The position numbers were made by a program, and so were the translations under genes. Source: Usitatibacter palustris (lineage in GTDB: Bacteria > Pseudomonadota > Gammaproteobacteria > Burkholderiales > Usitatibacteraceae). From it: a DNA stretch of 64,000 nucleotides. The stretch is from positions 2,542,001-2,606,000 of the forward strand of contig NZ_CP053073.1 in assembly GCF_013003985.1 (NCBI RefSeq). The letters run 5' to 3'. Every line of letters starts with the position of its first letter. Position 1 is the first letter of the stretch. The notes beneath the pieces are model-generated. The model ran no database searches. It had not been told where the DNA came from and saw only the letters and a list, made by a program, of their open reading frames with translations. Positions 30,877-37,772 of this stretch are shown piece by piece.

Positions 30877-31631
30877 ACGACCCCGTCGCAGCCCTTCGTG
30901 GTTACCAACCATCGCCGGATCTGCTCGGCGGGCGCGTGATCCTCGTCACCGGGGCCGGGCAGGGCCTGGGCCGCGCGGTCGCGCTCGCCTGCGCGGGACA
31001 CGGGGCCACGGTCGCGCTGCTCGGGCGCAAGCCCGAGAAACTCGAAGCAACCGCCGACGCCATCGAGGCTGCCGGCGGAGCGGAGCCGTTGCTCGTGCCG
31101 CTCGACCTCGCGGCCGCCGACCAGGGCGCGTTCGAGCGCTTCGCGCAGCTGCTCCGGCGCGAAGCCACCCGGCTCGATGGCATCGCGCATTGCGCGAGCC
31201 ACTTCGTGCCGCTCGGCCCGCTCGCCGAGCAGTCGCTAGACACGTGGCTCACGCTCCTGCGCGTGAACCTCGCCGCGCCCTTCGCGCTCACGAATGCCTG
31301 CCTTCCGCTGCTCACGGCCGCGCCGGCCTCCTCCGTGGTCTTCACGGGTGAAACCCATGGCGCCGCGCCCGCGGCCTACTGGGGCGGTTTCGCCGTCGGC
31401 AAGTCCGCGCTGCCGGCACTGGCAACGATCTGGAGCGGCGAGCTGGAGAAATCCGGGCGCACTCGCATGAATGTCCTGGTTCCCGGGCCCATCGCGACGC
31501 CCCAGCGCGCGCGCAGCCATCCGGGCGAGGACCGTGCGCGCCTGCGCGCACCCGAAGAAGCGGCGCGTGCGTACCTGTACCTGCTGGGGGATGCAAGTGC
31601 AGAAGTCGCGGGGAAGACCCTGATCCTGTGA
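30873..31631 (+). CDS. SDR-fold protein (YciK-like) with degenerate active site
   Basis: A 252-residue short-chain dehydrogenase/reductase-fold protein. The cofactor motif TGAGQGLG is intact at 26-33. At the catalytic site the usual Tyr of YxxxK is Phe173 (GGFAVGK, Lys177 kept). The position of the catalytic Ser, 13 residues earlier, is Glu160 (VVFTGETHG). Overall layout resembles the E. coli YciK branch, which keeps Tyr. The protein may bind NAD(P) without standard reductase chemistry. It overlaps hpnE as ATGA, so it belongs to the squalene operon. Confidence 0.85.
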   Translation: MNDPVAALRGYQPSPDLLGGRVILVTGAGQGLGRAVALACAGHGATVALLGRKPEKLEATADAIEAAGGAEPLLVPLDLAAADQGAFERFAQLLRREATRLDGIAHCASHFVPLGPLAEQSLDTWLTLLRVNLAAPFALTNACLPLLTAAPASSVVFTGETHGAAPAAYWGGFAVGKSALPALATIWSGELEKSGRTRMNVLVPGPIATPQRARSHPGEDRARLRAPEEAARAYLYLLGDASAEVAGKTLIL

Positions 31632-31754
31632 CGCGCGGCACAGGCTTTTTCACAAGGAATCGGATAAACTAGGACTTGCCCGAAATTCGCCTTGTAAGTC
31701 ACTGCTTTACCACAACTAATTCGAGGCCGGCTTAAAGCCTTCAAGGTCGCACGC

Positions 31755-33083
31755 ATGCTCGATCAGGCTAATCGAACGTTCATTTGCAGCGTCGTGTTCA
31801 TCGACCTGGTCGGCTATTCAAAAAAGCCGGTCACTGAACAAATTCGTCTTAAGACCAGCCTCACGAACAACCTGTCCGAGGCGATCAAGGACATCGGCGT
31901 CAACGACCGCATCATCCTGGACACCGGCGATGGCGCGGCGATCAGCTTCCTGGGCGACCCTGAAGACGCGCTGTTCGTGACGCTCTCGCTTCGCGATGCC
32001 CTGGTGCGCGACAGCATGACGGCCACGATGGTCGAAGCGTCCGGCGACGATTCCGTGCGCATGGGCATCAACCTCGGGCCCGTGAAGCTGGTGAAGGACA
32101 TCAACGGACACCCCAACATCATCGGCGACGGCATCAACGTCGCGCAACGGATCATGAGCTTCGCGCGCCCCGGCCAGATCGTGGTGTCGCGCTCGTACTA
32201 CGACGTCGTCTCCAACCTCGCGAGCGAGTACGCGAAGCTCTTCCAGTACGAAGGCTCGCGCACCGACAAGCACGTGCGCGAACACGAGATCTACGTCGTC
32301 GGCCACCACGAGGGCGCGATCCAGAAGGCGCGCTCAGGCATGGCCGAACGCACGTCGACCACCAGCCCCAGCCAGAAGCGCGCCGCATTGCAGCAGACGG
32401 GCTCGACGACCGTCACGCTCACGATCCCGAGCTTCGTCCAGGACAAGAAGAAACTCACGATGCTCGCTGGCGGCCTCGCCTCGCTGGTGCTGATCCTGGG
32501 CATCCTCGTCGCGACGAAGAAGCCGCCCAAGGCGGGCGACGCGATCGCCGCCGCGCCGGTTGCCGAGACGGCGAAGGTCGATCCGCCGAAGGAAGAGCCC
32601 AAGCACGCCGAAGCGAAGCCTGCGGAAGCAAAACCGGCAGAAACGAAGCCGCCCGAAACGAGCAAGGCCCCGGAATCGAAAGTACTCGATCCCGCGCCGC
32701 CCGCTTCGCAGATCCCGCCGCCCGCGCCCGATCCGGCGAAGGCCGACAAGGCCAAGGCCACCGAATTGCCCAAGACGGATCTCGCGAAGGCCGACCCCAA
32801 GGCACCTCCCAAGGCCGACCCCGCCAAGGGCACCGAGCCGCCGAAGACAACCGACCCGGCAAAGCCCGCCCTGGTCCCGGCCACGCTGGTGTTCAATATT
32901 TCCCCCTGGGGCGAGATCTGGGTGAACGGCAAGCAGCGCGGAGTGATGCCGCCCACCAAGGTGATCAAGCTCGACCCGGGCAAGTACAAGATCGAGATTC
33001 GCAACACCACGTTCCCGCCGCACGTCGAGACCCTCGACCTCAAGGCGCGTGACGAAATCACGGTTCGCCACAAGTTCCAATGA
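31755..33083 (+). CDS. Class III nucleotidyl-cyclase-domain membrane protein with PEGA-like tail
   Basis: A 442-residue protein. Residues about 8-185 form an adenylate/guanylate cyclase catalytic domain. Both metal aspartates are present (Asp17 in FIDLVGYS, Asp59 in TGDG), as are the transition-state Asn128 and Arg132 (GINVAQR). The purine-specifying Lys and Asp positions are Leu55 and Asn121, so substrate and activity are doubtful. One membrane helix lies at about 235-255, followed by an A/P/K/E-rich linker with AKPAE-type repeats (about 265-370). The C-terminal PEGA-like domain (LVFNISPWGEIWVNGK) would be periplasmic. First gene of a three-gene signalling operon; overlaps the next as ATGA. 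Confidence 0.85.
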   Translation: MLDQANRTFICSVVFIDLVGYSKKPVTEQIRLKTSLTNNLSEAIKDIGVNDRIILDTGDGAAISFLGDPEDALFVTLSLRDALVRDSMTATMVEASGDDSVRMGINLGPVKLVKDINGHPNIIGDGINVAQRIMSFARPGQIVVSRSYYDVVSNLASEYAKLFQYEGSRTDKHVREHEIYVVGHHEGAIQKARSGMAERTSTTSPSQKRAALQQTGSTTVTLTIPSFVQDKKKLTMLAGGLASLVLILGILVATKKPPKAGDAIAAAPVAETAKVDPPKEEPKHAEAKPAEAKPAETKPPETSKAPESKVLDPAPPASQIPPPAPDPAKADKAKATELPKTDLAKADPKAPPKADPAKGTEPPKTTDPAKPALVPATLVFNISPWGEIWVNGKQRGVMPPTKVIKLDPGKYKIEIRNTTFPPHVETLDLKARDEITVRHKFQ

Positions 33084-33967
33084 GCGCTCGCCACCTCCTT
33101 CCCGCTTTCGTCCTTGCCGCGTTGGTCGCCGCGTGCGCGCCGCCTTCGGGCGAGAAGCCCGCGCAGGTCACGCCGCAGATCACCGAACAGGTGCTGCGCG
33201 ACCGCGCGAAGGAGCAACTCGCCCAGGGGATCAAGCAATACGAGGCCGGCGACTTCGAGAGCGCGTTCAAGAACCTCACGGCCTCGCTCGACCACGGTCT
33301 GCTCAGCAAGTCCGACCAGTCGATCGCGCGCAAGCACATCGCCTTCATCCACTGCGTCTCGAACCGGGAAGTGCTTTGCCGCGACGAGTTCCGCAAGGCG
33401 TTCGAGATCAACACGGACTTCGCGCTCACCACGGCCGAGGACGGCCACCCGATCTGGGGGCCGATCTACCGCAACGTGCGCGCGCAGCTCATCACCGAGC
33501 GCGACGCCGCGGCCGCCGCCTCGAAGCCTCGCGTGCCCCTCGCGAAGGCCGAGCAGATGCTCGCCGACGGGATGGTCAAGTACGACTCCGGGGACCCGGC
33601 CGCGGCCATCAAGCTGTTCGAGGCCGCGACCAAGGAAGGGCTGAAGGAAAAGGCCGACCAGGTGAAGTCTCTCAAGCACACGGCGTTCTCCCTGTGCCTC
33701 GAGGGCAAGTATTCGGCTTGCCGTGCCACGTTCCTGAAGATCTTCGACGTCGATCCCACCTTCGACCTGACGCCCGCCGAAGCCGGGCATCCGTCGTGGA
33801 CGCGCACTTATGCCGGCGCGAAAGCGCAGGCCCAGAAGGCACTCGCGGAGAAAGCCGCGAAGGAAAAGGCCGCGCAGCCGAAATCCGCGCCCGCCGCCGC
33901 ACCCACCGCAAAGGACAAGGCGCCCACGCCCCCGGCCGCGGCACAACAGCCTCCCAAGAAGAACTAA
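33080..33967 (+). CDS. TPR-like lipoprotein with an internal duplication
   Basis: A 295-residue exported lipoprotein. The lipobox VAAC puts the lipidated Cys at residue 19. The mature part holds two copies of an about 90-residue unit. Each begins with a helical pair (QGIKQYEAGDFESAF and DGMVKYDSGDPAAAI) and ends in a motif of the type D-F-x-L-T-x-A-E-x-G-H-P-x-W. A Lys/Ala/Pro-rich tail follows (about 250-295). The unit resembles the TssQ-type lipoproteins associated with type VI secretion loci, but no T6SS genes are here, so this is only a family hint. It lies between the cyclase-domain gene and the kinase. Confidence 0.78.
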   Translation: MSARHLLPAFVLAALVAACAPPSGEKPAQVTPQITEQVLRDRAKEQLAQGIKQYEAGDFESAFKNLTASLDHGLLSKSDQSIARKHIAFIHCVSNREVLCRDEFRKAFEINTDFALTTAEDGHPIWGPIYRNVRAQLITERDAAAAASKPRVPLAKAEQMLADGMVKYDSGDPAAAIKLFEAATKEGLKEKADQVKSLKHTAFSLCLEGKYSACRATFLKIFDVDPTFDLTPAEAGHPSWTRTYAGAKAQAQKALAEKAAKEKAAQPKSAPAAAPTAKDKAPTPPAAAQQPPKKN

Positions 33968-33969
33968 CC

Positions 33970-35334
33970 ATGATTTCCACCCTCGGCCGCTACAAGGTCA
34001 TCTCCGAGATAGGCCAGGGCGCGATGGGCGTCGTGTACAAGGCCGTCGATCCCATCATCGACCGCACCGTCGCCATCAAGACGATCAACCTCAACCTCTC
34101 GCGCCAGGAGCTCGAGGAGTACGAGGCGCGCTTCCAGCAGGAGATCAAGGCCGCCGGCCGCCTCAACCACCCGAACATCGTCACGATCTACGACGTGGGC
34201 AAGACCGAGTCGGTCGCCTACATGGCGATGGAGTTCCTCGAGGGCCAGGAGCTCAAGGACATCATCGCGGGGGGCAAGCTGCTGCCCGTCACCGATATGG
34301 TGGACATCTCCGCGCAGGTCGCCGACGGGTTGTGGTTCGCGCACCAGCAGAACATCGTGCACCGCGACGTGAAGCCCTCGAACATCATGGTGCTCAAGGG
34401 CACGATCGCGAAGATCACCGACTTCGGCATCGCGCGGCTGCCCAATTCGGCGGTGAAGACGATGACCGGCCTCATCCTCGGGAGCCCCCGCTACATGTCA
34501 CCCGAGCAGGTGATCGGCAAGACCATCGACGCGAGGAGCGACATCTTCTCGCTGGGTGTCGTGCTCTACGAAGCACTGACGGGTGTCGCGCCCTTCGACG
34601 GCGACAACGTGAACGCGATCATGTATGCGACGGTGAACACCACGCCGTCGCCGCCTTCGGCCCACAACCGCGCGGTCCCGGCGATGCTCGACCTCATCGT
34701 CGCCAAGGCGATGGCCAAGACGCTCGACGACCGCTACCAGACGATCAAGGAGCTCGCCGACGACCTGCGCGAAGTCCGCCGCCAGATCGACGCGACGCGC
34801 CCCGCCGCCGCGCTCAAGGCCACGGCCGCGCCCGTCACGCCGCGCCCGGCACCGATGGCCGACAGGGCCGTCGACACGGCCACGATGCCGATGGGCACCG
34901 ACGGCAAGATGGGCCAGGGCAAGGACGGCGAGACCGCGCCGCCGCTGTCGCTCGACAAGAAGTTCGACTCCTTCGACGCGACGCTGCGCCTCGCGGCGAT
35001 GACGAACCAGACCGAGGACTTCCGCGACTACATCACGGTCACGCAGAAGATGCGGGCCTACAAGGGCAAGATCGAGCCCGGTCCGCTCGCACAGCAGGTG
35101 GCGCAGCAGGAAGCCGCGGCCGCTGCCGCCGCTGAGGAAAAGCGCGCGATGCAAGCCGACGCGACGCCGCCCGCACCGCAGCCTCCGCGCGTCGACGTGT
35201 CGGTCCGCAATCGCCCGGCGCAGATCAACGGCACTGCCGTCCCCGGCAATCCGTCGAATCTCATCGTGGTTGGCGCGATCGTCGTGCTGGCCATCGCCGC
35301 GGTGGGCCTCGCGATCGCGCTGGTCGTCCGCTAG
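33970..35334 (+). CDS. Membrane-anchored serine/threonine protein kinase
   Basis: A 454-residue Hanks-type kinase with all key residues: glycine loop GQGAMGVV (15-22), Lys37 in VAIK, Glu58, catalytic Asp133 in HRDVKPSN, DFG at 151-153, and SPE at 177-179. The kinase domain ends near 275. A low-complexity linker follows, then a short segment (about 325-365, TLRLAAMTNQTEDFRDYITV). A single C-terminal membrane helix is at about 430-452, so it is tail-anchored with the kinase in the cytoplasm. Start ATG 33970 is 2 bp after the lipoprotein stop. Its stop abuts the convergent radA stop directly. Confidence 0.94.
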   Translation: MISTLGRYKVISEIGQGAMGVVYKAVDPIIDRTVAIKTINLNLSRQELEEYEARFQQEIKAAGRLNHPNIVTIYDVGKTESVAYMAMEFLEGQELKDIIAGGKLLPVTDMVDISAQVADGLWFAHQQNIVHRDVKPSNIMVLKGTIAKITDFGIARLPNSAVKTMTGLILGSPRYMSPEQVIGKTIDARSDIFSLGVVLYEALTGVAPFDGDNVNAIMYATVNTTPSPPSAHNRAVPAMLDLIVAKAMAKTLDDRYQTIKELADDLREVRRQIDATRPAAALKATAAPVTPRPAPMADRAVDTATMPMGTDGKMGQGKDGETAPPLSLDKKFDSFDATLRLAAMTNQTEDFRDYITVTQKMRAYKGKIEPGPLAQQVAQQEAAAAAAAEEKRAMQADATPPAPQPPRVDVSVRNRPAQINGTAVPGNPSNLIVVGAIVVLAIAAVGLAIALVVR

Positions 35335-36693
35335 CTACTTGCGCACGTAGTCGACCGCCTCCGAGAGGCGCTCCACCGCAATCACCTCGAGCCCGGCAAT
35401 GGGTTGCCGCGGCTTGTTCGCGGCCGGAACGATCGCGTGCGTGAAGCCGAGCTTCGCCGCTTCCTTCAGGCGCTCCTGGCCCCGCTGGACGGGACGGACC
35501 TCGCCCGCGAGCCCTACTTCACCGAACACCACGTGCTTGCCCGGCAGCGGCTTGCTGCGCAGGCTCGAGACGATCGCCAGCGTCACGGCGAGGTCGGCGC
35601 CCGGCTCGGCGATGCGAACACCGCCGACGGCATTCACGAACACGTCCTGGTCGAAGCAGGCGATGCCCGCGTGGCGATGCAGGACCGCAAGCAGCATCGC
35701 CAGGCGATTGAGCTCGAGGCCTACCGTGAGCCGCTTGGGGCTCATGCCGTGCGAGTCGTCCACCAGCGCCTGGAGCTCCACGAGCAACGGGCGCGTGCCC
35801 TCCTGCGTGACCATCACACAGGAACCGGCCACGTCCGTGGCGTGCTGCGAAAGAAAGAGCGCGGAAGGATTGGTCACTTCGCGCAGGCCCTTCTCCGTCA
35901 TCGCGAAGACGCCGAGCTCGTTCACCGCGCCAAAGCGGTTCTTGACCGCGCGCACCAGGCGGAACGTGGTGTGCGTGTCGCCCTCGAAGTAGAGGACCGT
36001 GTCGACCATGTGCTCGAGGACGCGCGGTCCTGCGAGCGCGCCCTCTTTCGTGACATGGCCCACGAACACGACGGTGATCCCGGTTTGCTTGGCGAGGCGA
36101 GTGATCTGCGCGGCGCATTCGCGCACCTGCGCGACCGACCCCGGCGCCGAGGTGAGCGCGGAGGAATAGAGCGTCTGGATGGAATCGATGACCGCGACGC
36201 GCGGCTTCATCGACGCAAGCGTGGCCTGGATCTTCTCGAGCTCGATCTCCGGCAGGAGCTTCACCGCGGACGCATCGAGCCCAAGGCGGCGCGCGCGCAG
36301 CGCGATCTGCTGCGCCGATTCTTCGCCGCTCACGTACAGGACGGGCACTTGCGCGGAGAGGCGTGCCGCGGCTTGCAGCAGCAGCGTCGACTTGCCGATG
36401 CCCGGGTCGCCGCCGATGAGGACCACGCCACCCTCGACCAGGCCGCCTCCGAGCACGCGATCGAACTCGCCAATCATCGTGGGAAGGCGCGGAAAGTCCT
36501 TCGCCTCCACGTCGGCGAGGGTCACGACCTCGCTCGAGCCCGCGAGGCTCGCGAAGCGATGGCCGCCCGCCTTGGGCTCCGTCGTCGATTCCACCAGCGT
36601 GTTCCAGGCGCTGCAGTGCGGACACTGGCCCTGCCACTTGAGCGACTGCCCGCCGCACTCCGTGCAGGCGTACACCGTCTTGATCTTGGCCAC
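35335..36693 (-). CDS. radA: DNA repair protein RadA
   Basis: A 452-residue RecA-like helicase that speeds branch migration in recombinational repair. The N-terminal zinc finger has Cys10, Cys13, Cys24 and Cys27. Walker A reads GGDPGIGKST. The RadA-specific KNRFG motif is present (VKNRFGAVNELGVFAM), and a Lon-like C-terminal domain follows. The start is a GTG at 36693 that shares one base with the alr stop (TAGTG), so alr and radA are coupled. Confidence 0.97.
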   Translation of the reverse strand: MAKIKTVYACTECGGQSLKWQGQCPHCSAWNTLVESTTEPKAGGHRFASLAGSSEVVTLADVEAKDFPRLPTMIGEFDRVLGGGLVEGGVVLIGGDPGIGKSTLLLQAAARLSAQVPVLYVSGEESAQQIALRARRLGLDASAVKLLPEIELEKIQATLASMKPRVAVIDSIQTLYSSALTSAPGSVAQVRECAAQITRLAKQTGITVVFVGHVTKEGALAGPRVLEHMVDTVLYFEGDTHTTFRLVRAVKNRFGAVNELGVFAMTEKGLREVTNPSALFLSQHATDVAGSCVMVTQEGTRPLLVELQALVDDSHGMSPKRLTVGLELNRLAMLLAVLHRHAGIACFDQDVFVNAVGGVRIAEPGADLAVTLAIVSSLRSKPLPGKHVVFGEVGLAGEVRPVQRGQERLKEAAKLGFTHAIVPAANKPRQPIAGLEVIAVERLSEAVDYVRK

Positions 36694-37766
36694 TACGCGA
36701 CCTCGATGATCGGAACGCGCGGCATCACGGCGCACATCAGTTCATAGCCGACGGTTCCCGAGGCGACGGCCACCTCGTCGATGGGCAGGCCTTCACCCCA
36801 GAGCGTCACCGGCGTGCCGACGCGCGCGTGCGAGACGGGCTTGAGATCGACCGTGATCATGTCCATCGACACGCGGCCCACGGTCTTGGTGCGCACGCCG
36901 CCCACGACAACGGGCGTGCCCGAGGGTGCATGGCGCGGGTAGCCGTCGGCATAGCCGCAGGCCACGACACCAATGCGCATCGCGCGGTCGCAGCGGAAGG
37001 TCGATCCGTACCCCACCGTGTCACCGGGCTCGAGCTCCTGCACGGCGATCACCTGCGAGGTGAGCGTCATCACGGGCTTGAGGCCTAGCTGCTCGGCTGA
37101 GCGATCGGCGAACGGCGTGGCGCCATAGAGCGCGACGCCTTCTCGAACCGTGTCGGCATGCGTTTCGGGATGCGCGAAGATGGCCGCGGAATTGGCGAGG
37201 CTGCGCGGGAGCGCGAGGCCCTGCGTGGCCTCCTCGAAGCGGCGCATCGCCTCGGCAACCCCCGCGGGGCCATCGGCATTGGCGAAGTGCGTCATGAGCG
37301 TGATCGACTTCGCGGCACCGGATTCACGAATGCGGTCGAGCGCGCCCTTCGCCGCGCGCGGGGCGATGCCCAGGCGATTCATGCCTGTGTTGATCTTGAG
37401 ATAGATATCGATCGGCGTCGGAGGCGGCGAAGCGTGGAGCATCCGGAGCTGCTCTTCGCTATGCACGGAAGTTGCCAGGCGCGCGCCGGCGATGACCGCC
37501 AGCTCGCTCGCCTCGAAGAAACCCTCGAGCAGGACGATCTCGCCGGCGAAGCCCGATTCGCGCAGGCGCACTGCTCCCTCGATCTCGAGCGTGCCGAAGC
37601 CATCGACGACCGGCCCGAGCGAGCGAGCGACGCGATCGAGCCCGTGGCCGTAGCCGTTGGCCTTGACCACCGCGAGCACGCGCGAGCGCGGCGCCGCGGC
37701 CTTCGCCTGCGCGTAGTTGTGCCGCAGGGCCGGGGCGGAGATCGTCGCGCGGATCGGACGGGCCAT
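36693..37766 (-). CDS. alr: Alanine racemase
   Basis: A 357-residue PLP-dependent enzyme that makes D-alanine for peptidoglycan. The PLP lysine is Lys35 in VVKANGYGHG, and the catalytic tyrosine region reads ACGYADGYPRHAPSG. Length matches the family. Start ATG 37766 lies 6 bp after the dnaB stop; it precedes radA on the same strand. Confidence 0.97.
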   Translation of the reverse strand: MARPIRATISAPALRHNYAQAKAAAPRSRVLAVVKANGYGHGLDRVARSLGPVVDGFGTLEIEGAVRLRESGFAGEIVLLEGFFEASELAVIAGARLATSVHSEEQLRMLHASPPPTPIDIYLKINTGMNRLGIAPRAAKGALDRIRESGAAKSITLMTHFANADGPAGVAEAMRRFEEATQGLALPRSLANSAAIFAHPETHADTVREGVALYGATPFADRSAEQLGLKPVMTLTSQVIAVQELEPGDTVGYGSTFRCDRAMRIGVVACGYADGYPRHAPSGTPVVVGGVRTKTVGRVSMDMITVDLKPVSHARVGTPVTLWGEGLPIDEVAVASGTVGYELMCAVMPRVPIIEVA

Positions 37767-37772
37767 GCGCGC

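Noticed and set aside
33080..35334. Part of a type VI secretion locus
   Set aside because: The lipoprotein and Ser/Thr kinase recall T6SS-linked genes, but no tss core gene is in the window.
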